From assembly GCF_001640805.2 (NCBI RefSeq), contig NC_066837.1, forward strand, positions 26,970,789 to 27,034,788: a stretch of DNA of 64,000 nt. Direction: 5' to 3'. Origin of the DNA: Lates calcarifer (taxonomy: Eukaryota; Chordata; Actinopteri; Centropomidae). The notes under the pieces are model-generated. The model did no database searches. It saw only the letters and a program-made list of their open reading frames with translations, and was not told the DNA's origin. This document shows, in pieces, positions 13,301 to 24,900 of this stretch (within the stretch, counting starts at the first letter, position 1; every line of letters begins with the position of its first letter). Position numbers and translations under genes: made by a program.

Positions 13301-16300
13301 TGTCCCAGTATTGCCAGAATGTTTCTGAATTTCTGGATTTGTCCTGAAAGGTTCAGTTCCATCAGTAAAAAAATTCATTTAGTTCCTCAGATCTTAAAGG
13401 GATGTCTTTAGTGGGCAAGTTTTGTTCAACCAACAGTCAAAACATACAACGCGATCAACAATCAGTTTACTGTTACATATGATGAAGAAAAGCAGCAAAT
13501 TGTCCCATTTTAGAAAAGGAAACTACCACATGTTTGGTGTTTTTGCTTGAAAAGTGACTAAAGCGATCAGTCATTTACCAAAAATAGTTCTAGCAATAAG
13601 TCTCAATTAGGCGACCATTGCACCTCTATTATAGTATATACAATTATATACTGTCTGTGTTGTCCATGCTCATTAACATAGATGTGGGGGACAGATGTTC
13701 AGAATAGCTTTCTGACACTTAAAACATTTCAACATTTCCACAAGGTTAATTTTTTATTTGTAATTTATTTTTTTCAGGACAGTCGTTTTGGATTATATTT
13801 GATTGTACAAATAAGTAGCACCTCAGTGTGTATAGTCAGTCATCCCAAAAAAGTCACTCAAGACTGAAATTGCAACAGTTGTACATAAAAAGAAAAAAAT
13901 AAAGTTTCTTTTGATACAAATGACACTAGATTTATTTCGTTTATTTATCTATTCATTTTCTGTTTGTAATTATGTATGTTTGTGACATTGCAAAGTTACA
14001 GTAAAAGCTTGCTGAAATGAGTCATACAAATGCAGTGAGTTAGATCAGTTCCAGTACAGGAATCAATGGAACTTCTGTATAACAGACCCATCTAATGTTG
14101 GATTATTATGAAAGGCAGGCACCAGTTTAAGAGAAGGACCTGCAGCAAGAGATCCAACACCAGCAACTGCTAACGCTCTAATCTCAATGTTTTTAGATGA
14201 ACTAAGGTTGGTCATCACCCAGGGTACTGCCAGATAATTTTAGAGGTCTGTGGATTTATTCCATAGAAAGAAAATTAAGGCATATAAATGTATTATCATC
14301 ATGTCTATAGTGTCGTGTATATATTTTTGTTATTGTAAATACTAGTGAGTGAAAGTAAAGATGTGATTGCTTGAGAATCACAACATTTTTAAGTTTTCTT
14401 AATTACAAAATAATCCAGCGATAGTTGCCCATACATCCATGAGTACATTGCAGACAAGACCTGCTAAATGCTAATGTGGCATAATTTTAATTGCGCCAAT
14501 TTGCCAAAATGTAAAGACACTGGGGATAATTAATTTGACTCCATGACAACATTATAATGTTACTATGATGAGAGGTTGGGTGGGGGGTGGCTCCATGTTG
14601 ACTGCATCATGACTCAATGATTTTTAAGGGACAAAAAACCAAACAAAAAAACAACGGATCTACCTATAAAGGGCAATTAAATTAGGAGATTGAGTTAAAT
14701 ATGAAAGGTAGAAATTGAGTTCTTGTGTATGTGCATGCAGCAGCATGTGCAGATGTCTCTTTAGTTATAGCACGCCTGCTCACCTGCAGGGATTTGTGAA
14801 AATATACTTTGTAACCATTTTCCCCAGAGTCTGATGAAAAGATGGATATTAATGCTTGATAAAATGCTAGCATTTGCCACAGCTGAGCAAGATTAAAGTT
14901 TCACATGATGATCTTGAATAAGAAATAGTGATGTTTATTGTAGTCATCCCTAACTTAGAAGAAACTGACTAAAGACGTGACATGATAGAACCCTGTTGGT
15001 TCTGAGAATTATTGAACATTTAATATAATCAATACAACGTATGTGTCTCCTCTCACAGCAGATGTGAGCCACAAATTATCAGCCAGTGCCAAACACACAC
15101 CCTCACATTAATGTTCCTCACATCAGTGATGTTTGTCACACACTGTTGCTAAATTATTAAATTAAAACATCACTCAGACCTAATGTTCCTTTAAAGCACT
15201 TTGTGCTCTCTGGGGTTCCTGTTGCTAATGATGACATTCTCTGTGTAAATATTTCCCAAGTGAAACAAGGATAAAGAGCTTTTCATTTTATTGGCCAACT
15301 AAGTGACTTGGATTGTCACTTGGGCCAAAATGGTGAACTTTTAACAAATACCCTCAGTTCATTCAAGACTGAAAAGCATTGAAGAGCAGGTCATCAGATT
15401 CTAATATCTGTACAAGCTGTAGTTGAGGCTTGTCCTATTGAGGATTTAATTAGCAAGAACACTTCTCCTTGAATACAAAACATTGACTTGGTATTTCTGG
15501 ATTTTGTCCTGAGCTGCCCTAATGATAGCATCACTGTGACTGTTATAAACAAAACCTTGATGCTTGTGCTTTTTTTCCATATTGGTTTCTAACAGGAGAC
15601 CTGGAAGCCTTTAAGAAGCAGGCCTTTGTTCTGAAGGAGGGCGTTGAATACAAAATAAAGATCAGCTTTAAGGTGAGAGCTCCTGTAGCTACAGTCAAGA
15701 CACAACTTCTTGAACAATAAAAGCACATGATCCACTTGTTAGCCAATTGCTACTTAAATGTCGGAAGCACAACTGGTATTACTGCCTTGCTATTACAGTT
15801 TGTAATACATTTAAAGTACAGTAAAGAGACCCTACATTTAACTTGGTGCTTAGATACTGAACACACTGATATGAATAATGTTACAGTATTTCTTGCCATA
15901 AACTGTTGCTGAGTCTGGTATAGGCTCTGAGGAAAAACGCGTGAAAGATTGAGGCAGCGATGGGAAAAGCTCACAATTCTTAAGCTACTTTTAAGACTGG
16001 TAAAAGACATTTTAAAAATTCCACGAGGTATCTAGTCTCATGTCATTCAGTCAACTTTGTATTATCCAGCTCTGCTCACAGTAAACATTTATCTGGAGCA
16101 GGCGAGGAGGAGCAGCGGTGAAAAAGAAAATTCACCCTTTAGTTATTTTGTGACAGCTCAATGAAAGAAATGGATTAAATACAAATCAGGACTCCATTTC
16201 CTTTTTCTTTCAATTGCAGTTTAAATTCAAGGATATTTTAGAAAGTTTCAAGGACAGTTTTCCTCAAGTCTTTCTAAAGTTCATCTCTTGGTTGCTACCA

Positions 16301-17750
16301 AAATATAGTACATGTTGTTTTGGAATATGTCTTTAACAGTGTTTGTGTCTCCTCAGGTGAACAGGGAGATTGTGTCAGGTCTGAAGTATGTGCAGGAGAC
16401 ATGCAGGAAAGGAATGAAGAGTGAGTGAACTATTTCGCTTAACCTTTTTGAAATTATGTCCACAAATATACTTCTGAAGCTCAGTGTTTAACAGGCAATA
16501 ACCTTTGTTTGCTGCAAGTGTAGCTTTTGCCAAACATTTGCCCAGTTTAATCAGTTAACAACTAAGTGCTAGACGGCAGCATATTGGACAAAGGTTAAAA
16601 CTACAACCAAATGTCTCTACGTTGTATGGAAATCTGCCTTATGTAAACTGGCTCACTTAATGAGCCACTAAGCCACCAAAGGTGTGTTAGTTTGCTGGGT
16701 AGTTAGCTAATTATCTAATCAGCTGTAGCACATTAAACAGCTTAAAAACTGTCAATAGTAGTTGGTTTAGATATTAAATGTATTCAAATGTGGTCCTACA
16801 TGATTTTATCCAATCAACCAAGTTTGTTTCTGAAACAACACTAACAACAGTCACTAACAACAGTCTCTAGAGTTTACTCAGAATAATGTCAAAAGCAAAA
16901 AATAATTAAGTGAGCGGCAGTTCTGCAGACAGAAACACCTCGTTGATGAGAGGGATCAGAGGAGAATGGTTTGACTGGTTGGAGCTAACAAATCTACACA
17001 AACATAGAAACATGGAATCCATGCAACAAAGAACTGACAGTTTTGAGAGCAAAGGGAGGCTGTACCCAGTATTAATATGGTGTTCCTAATAAAGTGCTCG
17101 CTGAGCAAGGTGTAAGGATATAATATACACCAGTGGTAGGAAAACAGTGGGCCGTGGGTCAAATTTGGCTTTCCAACAAACATGTGACATGTAGGTAACA
17201 ATCAGTTACACCTCCACCACCTGGAACTCACTGTTTGTGCTTATGAGTCTTTTTTTGCCAAATGAGTATCAAAATCAGTTGTTGTGAATTTGTTAGCCCT
17301 CACTTAGTAAGGTAATTATATAAAATCTGCTCTCACATGAAATCTGAAAACCTTTTTCTATATCAATTTTATCCTTAAATTAATTAAAATGAATAAATTT
17401 AAAAAAAACACTGAGCAAGTGAAGGTCTATTTTTGCTTCACCTGTAAAATGTTGCTGCACCCAGTAAACTGGCCAATGGTTCAGATTAATAGCTGATCTG
17501 TGGTGTACACAAATACAGTTTCTTATTGTTGCTTTTCATTTTGTTAACAGTTGATAAATCAGACTACATGGTGGGCAGCTACGGGCCTCGTCCCACTGAA
17601 TATGACTTCCTGACAACAATGGAGGAGGCTCCTAAAGGCGTGCTAGCCCGCGGTAACTATTACATCAAATCCATGTTTACTGATGACGACAAGCATGACC
17701 ACCTGTCCTGGGAGTGGAACCTCAACATCAAGAAAGACTGGAAAGACTAA
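10366..17750 (+). CDS. arhgdia: arhgdia (Rho GDP-dissociation inhibitor 1)
   Basis: Cytosolic chaperone that extracts prenylated Rho, Rac and Cdc42 from membranes and keeps them GDP-bound. Coding exons: 10366-10552, 12082-12165, 15596-15672, 16357-16420 and 17551-17750. Their phases chain without a break to 203 aa (human 204). The N-terminal regulatory arm includes VNYKPPAQK and [18 protein letters not shown], which contact the GTPase switch regions. The C-terminal immunoglobulin-like domain that holds the geranylgeranyl group begins near residue 70 and includes [30 protein letters not shown] and the ending [14 protein letters not shown] then [10 protein letters not shown]. The ATG follows a CAG acceptor by 2 nt, so exon 2 is the first coding exon. 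A long 3' UTR follows. The gene is convergent with ppp1r12c. Confidence 0.95.
16835..17114 (+). mobile_element. Internally deleted Tc1/mariner-like DNA transposon relic
   Basis: In arhgdia intron 5. I recognise, from memory of a common vertebrate Tc1-like consensus, parts of the transposase gene (gtgagcggcagttctgc, ggtcagaggagaatgg-like) joined to the element's 3' end (ttgagagcaaagggaggc, then ttcctaataaagtgctc). Most of the transposase is missing, and what remains is non-coding. Confidence 0.6.
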
Positions 17751-17961
17751 AAAGAGGCCTTTTGTGTTTTGTGGGGTTGAGGAAAATCAAAATCCCTCAC
17801 CCCACCCCACCCCCATGCGTTCCTCAGCCGTTCCCCTCATCCCCGCCCTGTGTCCACCATTTCTGCCTTCTTTGTTTTTACGTTGTCATGCATTTCATGC
17901 TCTCATGCCTTAGTTCCCACCTCGCTGTCTTAATAGCCCCAGCATCCTTCCCACCTCTCTG

Positions 17962-18038
17962 TCAGCATCAGTAGCAGCAGCAGTAGCAGCAGCACCACCA
18001 CCACCCCACCCCCACCTCCAACCACCACCACCCCACCC
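17962..18038 (+). repeat. Degenerate CAG/CAC trinucleotide repeat in the arhgdia 3' UTR
   Basis: Runs of agc/cag interrupted by gta pass directly into cac/acc runs. It is a compound microsatellite within the trailer, not within coding sequence. Confidence 0.7.
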
Positions 18039-19635
18039 TCCAACCTCCCCTTTCAGTCCCTCAGTCCGTCCAGCATTTCCCTACCTGCCCAACTTTTCAT
18101 TGGTTGCACACCAGCCACCACCGTTCACCTACCTGCAACCCCCCCACCAAGCCTTCACACCCCCCCACACCCATGAGCTGTGCCATGTAGCACCTTACTT
18201 CCCTCATACCGCAGCACCTTTTCTTCTCTTTTGTCCCCATTTTTTGCTGCTTGAAGAGATTAACCCCCGCCTTCCACCTGTCCAGAATGGTGTCTTCCTC
18301 TCTCAGTATCAAGTACATGTGGATAAGCAACTGTACAATCAACTTTTGTTTGCCTTTTTTATATAATTGTATCAATGGTTGTGTAATGTGACTGTAATCA
18401 CATCACTGTTAATCAGCTGTTGTGTTCATAGCAGGCCCCACCACATCCACCTGCCCTTCCCTCACCCTGCTACATTCAGCATTCCTTTGCTTGCCTACTT
18501 GCTTGCTGTCTTTTGATATAATTACCAGTACCTGCCTTGTAAAAACAATTCATTCAGAGCTGCTCTTCAGCACCTCCCTCCCTACCCTAAATGTGTTCAC
18601 CCCACTCTCCCTTAAATGGAGACTGGGGCCAAAGTGAACGAGGGAGTAAAAAGTAGAAGGGTAAAACAAATAAAATAAGCTGCCTTACGTATCGATTAAT
18701 GTCTAAACTTATTCATGTCTGTTAAGCATGCCTTGTGTGCACGAACAGTGCTTACTTAGTAGTCTGTATATCAAGGGCTTACTCTCGCTACCAACTAATC
18801 TGTAGCCCTGTTGTAGTGGAGACCATTTATACAGCTTACTGAGTTACAGCTCTGCACACACCCACTGCCCCCCTACCCCCACCCCACCCCCCAAAAAATT
18901 TAACTGACCTTGTAATTGGAGGGGACTGAATGTTAAGAATTGGAGAAAAGAAACCAAACCCAGTGAAAATCTGCATTGGCACTCTTGTTCCTTTTAGCCA
19001 TGAGGCCTTAGCACCGACTACGACCATGTGGAGATAAACAGCGACAAATATTAATAATTCAATCTTTTTTTATTTGTTATTTCCCCTTTTGCCTTAATGT
19101 ACATCATTCCCCTACAAAGCCCCCCCGCACTCATTCAGATAGCTTCATAACTCGTAGCCCCGCAGTCAGGAGATCCCAAGTGTGGAGTAGTACCAGAGAA
19201 AGCACAGGAGGAGGCTGAGCCAGACACCGTCTGCTGCTGCCGGAGACCTTGATGGTGTCTGGTCTCACCCACAGACAGACACTGAAGAGAGAAAAAAAAC
19301 TGACCAGGCCTTCAGCCTTTTTACCCAGTGGCCCTCTCAGAAAGAGACCTCAGTGACATGAAGGGTCAAGTGACACTACTAGAGAAACACATGCTCAATA
19401 TTTTATCAGGAGAGGAGAGAGTTTTAAAATGTAACTGACCGGACACACTAAAATTGAAATCAACTTGTACTGTACCAGAACATATGGATGTAAAACTTTT
19501 TTTTGTTTCTTCTGATAATGATAATTATGTATTCCTGCTCCATACATTCCTTCACATTGTACAGTTTCTATAAAAACGCTGGCATGCTGGTGGGGTTGTA
19601 TATTCTGTCATCATTTGTGATTGCTCTTCTTGGTC

Positions 19636-19641
19636 AATAAA
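19636..19641 (+). promoter_or_regulatory. Polyadenylation signal AATAAA of arhgdia
   Basis: Canonical AATAAA followed by a T/G-rich stretch within about 30 nt. It is the first good signal downstream of the stop. A second AATAAA at 20571-20576 could serve a longer isoform. Confidence 0.6.
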
Positions 19642-19660
19642 GATTTTGCTCAACTTGGCC

Positions 19661-21965
19661 TCTAATATTGTGAAGTTTTGCAAATAAGTAGAACTCCTTC
19701 TACCTGGACAACACTGTATATTTCAATGTGTGTAACTGTGTGAATACCAGTTTTACATATAAAGGTCAGTTAACTCTTGATGAGGAGTACAGCTCGACCA
19801 ATTAATCAATGTCTTGTGAGTCGCCCACCTTAACAGAGGGGCAATACTTCACAAACTACTTTACAAAAATGTAGCAACATAGAAAATCACAAATGTTTTA
19901 ACTTTTACAATTATACTTTGATTTGAAAAACATTTTTCATTATAAGTTGCCTCAAATTTGAGATATGTTTGGCCTGGAAATATTTTATCAGGTCAGAACC
20001 AGCAAGGTGAAGGTTGAGGGTGTCTTTCTTTAATCTTTAAGAGTATTGCACAGTTACCAGAATCAAAATGGATTCGTCTGTTTTTTTAAGCATCAAAATC
20101 ATTGCAGCAGCACCAGAGAAATCATTCCCCCACCACTTGTTCTCCTTGTTAAAACCTGGTGCCTACTTTACCAAAAATGCAACTCAGCCACCAACAGTTT
20201 ATTTAAGAGATTAAGGTGTACAATGCAGTGAGGCGATGTATCATATTTCTCACAGCTTTCTCTTTGTACACCTTTAATCACACATGCAGCAGTACTCCTC
20301 AAGACCAAGAAACCAACTTTGATGTGGAAAGTTAGTGGCTCCCTTTTAAATTGCAGAGCTGTGTATGTTCAAGTGTACGTGGCTGATGACATTTAGGGTA
20401 TATAGAATTACATATGACAATACTGCAGGTTTTTACTTCTTTTTCAGTCTGTAAGCACCAGTAGAGCAATCTACATCCTTTGTGCAAGAACTTGACCTTG
20501 ATTTTTAAAGCCAATATCAATATTTGAGAGCTAAAAAACAATAACAACAAAATGTCTTGTGCTTATGTGTAATAAAGAGATATGTACTGAGGGGGATATT
20601 TTACAGCTGAAACATTGATTTGGTGCCCTCTGGTGAATAGATCATGGAATTTCAACTGTTTATAGATTGACATATTGACCAATATATCTGGATCTAAGTA
20701 TATTGGCTGGGTTATACTGTTGTATGAATTTTTAAGAGATCATATTGACCTTTGGTGGGAAAAAAAAAGATGTACAAACATTTGAGAAAAGTAAAAGGTC
20801 AAAAACTAAAAGAAGCAACAGAGCCATGATCATTTATGCCCAAACTGTATTTGATACTTAACAGTGTACGTTTATCAAAGCAAAATAGAAATATTACTTA
20901 CAAATGTATATTGAAAGGCACAGCATCAAAATACAATTTGACATGCAAGTTTTTTCTTTAAACTGGAGTAAACATTCAAAAGTTGACCCATCTGGCCTGT
21001 CTGTTAAGCAATAACAGCTGTCCGTCACAGGGTGAATACTTAGCTTAGGGGTTGTTGCTTTTCAGAAGCATCCAGTCAAAACTGCAAAGTGAAATTACTA
21101 CCAGCTTACAGTACTAAGAACAGAGCATGCGTTCTCCACAACCTCTTGAAAGATCTGACGTTTGTAACAAACATTCTCTGTAAGAATCCCCCTGAACATG
21201 AGCTGCATCTGACATCCATGAATAGCACCCAACTCTGCGTCCTTTGTACGACAGAGACCACGACAACACCTTTACATCACTGTCAGGACAGATGGCCCCT
21301 GTACATAAATATACATATTAAATATACATTCAGAGGAGTGGGAGGAGAAATGAACATGCAAATTTGGTCCACCTGTACAGCAGTCAGCTAAAACAGAAAG
21401 CATCGACCCAAGACTCATCCTGAGAAACAACACTGACCACATGGGGTTTTCCCCAAAGGACATGCAAAAGTGGGGCTGGTTTTTGGCACATTTAAAAAAT
21501 GTCGGGGTTTTTTTTTTGTCTTTTTCTAATAACCACCCCCCACACATGACTGCCGTTTGTTTCTTAATTTCCCCACCCCATCAGAGATGAAGAAACTGTG
21601 CACTCACACTGTGCATGGCTTTAAGTCTCTTGATACAGATTTTATACAAAGTATTGCAGAAGCAAAGCACATAAAATATTCCAGTTAAAAAATACAACAA
21701 TAAAAACTTAATATAAAAGTGGATGTGAGCAGGAACACCCTGTCAGTCCACAGGAGGTGCAGTTCAGCTTGTCATACAGTAGATCTGCCAAATGATAAAG
21801 GCCCAAACACAAGCTAATAACCCTGAAATCTATGCGTTCTTCCAGTTACTCTTAAATGTGCTCTGCAGGTGTTTAATGCTGCGTCTCTGCTCCTGGTTTG
21901 TGTCTTCTGAGTTGGGCAAAAGATAAATCCTGTAATACTTCTTAATCTCCAGGTTTTTTTAAGGT
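19661..21965. other. Convergent spacer and ppp1r12c 3' UTR
   Basis: Between the arhgdia poly(A) signal and the ppp1r12c stop codon. The right-hand part (probably down to about 21.0 kb or lower) should be ppp1r12c 3' UTR on the minus strand. I saw no clear minus-strand AATAAA to fix its end. No gene is visible. Confidence 0.4.
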
Positions 21966-24900
21966 TCATCTTGAAAGTTTGCTGATCACCCGAATGAGGG
22001 CGGCGTTCTCATCCTTGAGCCTCTGGTTATCTGCTTTGAGGTCCCCCAGAACCTACAGAAATATTATTACACATTTAGCTGTTACTCTCCTTCAAATATA
22101 ACTGTAGAGTTCTCTGTAGCTGTTCTTCTTCAGCAGCTCTTAAACTGTTTTACAAGATCAATACAGGATATGTTTCATTCTTAGCTGTGAGTGTGTTTTA
22201 TCCTTAGATGAGGCATTGACAGAGGTTAGGGTTGTCTGAGGTTTAGAATGGGTGCATGATAAAGTTATATTATGCCCTACACAGGTGACTCAGAGGAACA
22301 AACTAACCACATGTCTGTGTTATAGGTACTGAATGTGTAGTGGAGCATTAATAAACACATGGTTGCGCTGACTGACTGCTTCAGCTTCAAATAATCAGTA
22401 ACTTTCTGGCCACCAAAAATGAACTGTGGCAGATGTAATATATTGTAAAACTTGACAGTGCTGTCATTGTCGTACTTGATGGTACAAGATCTGTACTTTT
22501 AGAAAGAAATAAAATAATGTGAGCTTAGGAAATGTGCCTCTCTGAACCTTAATTAACGCAGGTCTGCTGCAGGATTAACTTAAATATCTGATACGATGAC
22601 CTTTAGTGGCATGTAGATTTGTGGGTGATTTCTAAAGGACACAGCAGCTGGGTTTAGACCAAAGCCACAGGTGCAGTTTAAACAGCCGCTTCTGACACAC
22701 AGCAATGGAGTTTGAGACTATGTGATTTTCTTCCAGACAACACAGGTTTAAATCTGGTTGAAACCCTAAACTACAGCTAAGCTAATGACAGAGCAAGAGC
22801 CCCAGAGGTTCCATGAAACATTCACTTTGCAGGATAACGTGACTGTTTGCAGGGAGATGATGGGACTGTTGGTAACAGTGGCAGGTTGATGAGATTTCTT
22901 TTTTGTCACACATCTTTAAAGCAAGCTTGTGTAGCATCATTATATTCAGTTTACATTCAATTTCAATTGGAATTTATATTGCATTTGTTTATATGGGACT
23001 CAGGAGGAATACAGGCTACCCAAGTAACATCTAAAACAAAGCAATTTGTTAAAATGTGTTTCAGTTTCAGTGTGAGTTTTTTCTGACAGCAGTAATGATA
23101 ATATAACTGCTGTGTTCACTGTAAATCATTTGGGAGCACACCATCAAATGAGTTAATTCAGTACAGTAGTAACTGGTATTAAAGTGAACATGTATACCTT
23201 CAGCTCGTCCTCCAGTTCCACTGCTTTCCTCTGGAGGGCCATCTTCTCCTGTGAGCGAGAGTGAAAAACTTGAGGCTGCAGAAGCAAATATCTCACCTGC
23301 TGTTATTTATACAGCAGTGCGCAAGTTGGTCTAATGTTTCTGAACCTTGGCTTCACACACTGAAGGAGTTGTGAACATGCACTCATTTTCTGGTCTTATA
23401 TTTTATAAGACTTTACAGAGCAGTATACATATATATAAAGAGATATTTATTGTGAGTAACTATATTAATTTAGACAGCATGGGAGGTTATTTCCCTGAAG
23501 GCCAGACACAGTAAATAAAAAGCAGACTTACAAATCTCTCCAGCTCCAGCAGTGCCGGTCTGTCTGTGCCGCTCTCTTGGCTCTGCCACAGTGAGACAGT
23601 ATTAATTAACCAATTTCATTCTCGTCACTGTACAACTACACGACTGTTGCAGGCTATGAAAGCTGCAGCAGACACTGAATTAATGACTTAATTTCAAAAC
23701 AATACATCCGCCACACTCAACACATGACAGCAATGCTTACCAAGTAGAAAAGAAAATGAAACAAAACAGCTATAATTGGTTTGTGCTGTTGTCCACATCC
23801 ACACGCTCTCCTTGTTATGGCTCTCAGACAAACATCAGCGCTTACATAGCAACCCTCTAGTAATGTCAAACACACATGCGCGCACACACTGTTAAAAGTC
23901 AGAGGCAGCAGCAAACCTGCCGAACCTGTCGGAGTCTCTCCAGCTCCACTTTGTTTTGGCTGAGCAGCAGCTCCATCTCCTGCAGCTTGTCCTTCAGAGC
24001 CAGGTTTTCCTGCAGTACCTTAAAGTACAGCTAAAAGGAAGCACACAACTCAGACCACACAACAATCAAAGTTTCATGTGTTTCATATGTGCAAGTAGGG
24101 AATAGCTTGGCTGATGTTACAGCCTGCTGGGGTTTCTTTTCACTTCCCTTTAAAGTTCTCTGGGTACCCTGTCCTGGTTCGTCTAGATCTCAGCTATAAA
24201 TCACTTTTAGCCCTCAGGTGTGTTTTTAAGGAATGTGTGACCTTTTCTGTGGGGAGGGGGTCAAACACGTACCGTTCTGTAGTCAGCTGGCAAGTCTCCC
24301 AGATGACTCTCCCTGCAGAGACCGTCAGAGAATCCTCAACACCAGCATAGGGTTATACATTTATAAATCTGAATCAGAATGGTGAGACTCACTTGGAAGT
24401 AGTAATACTGTTTGTATCATCCAGATGAGTGTCCTCATCTTCATTCTGAAAAACATTACATTTCATACTGTCAACCTCACAGCACTACAGTTAAAATATC
24501 ACTTTCCTAACCATCTAATAAGATATATCTTGAGCACTGAAAGTAGGTAAAAGGACAACGAACCTACTTCCTCTTTGTCATAATATAGATGAATATTTAA
24601 TGAGCACACATCTGAGCCTTTAAAAGAGGGAACTCTACAAACTGGATAATTCTCTGGGTGACGTTCAAAGACAGCTGCAATCCCCACACACATGAAAGGT
24701 GTTACTAAACTAAACTACCTCTGAAAGAGGCCACTCATTCTTAGGCTCCCTTAAGTTCCCAAAGCGAACATTTTGCCAAGCCTCCATGCTGGATGTAATC
24801 CCATTTAACCACATGTGTCAAACTCAAGGCCCGCGGGCCACATCCGGATCGGCGTGCAATTATATCCGGCCCGCGAGATCATTTTATATTATTGTCATTA

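Larger units (their letters stand above)
17751..19660 (+). other. arhgdia 3' UTR
   Basis: Long trailer after the arhgdia stop, with C-rich and CAC-rich stretches (about 17800-18180 and 18860-18895) and ending at a canonical AATAAA (19636-19641). The Pro/His-rich open frames here come from base composition and show no protein family. Confidence 0.65.

Noticed and set aside
18097..18375. Pro/His-rich frames on both strands in the arhgdia trailer
   Set aside because: They arise from CAC/CCC-rich 3' UTR sequence; there is no conserved start, domain or splice structure.
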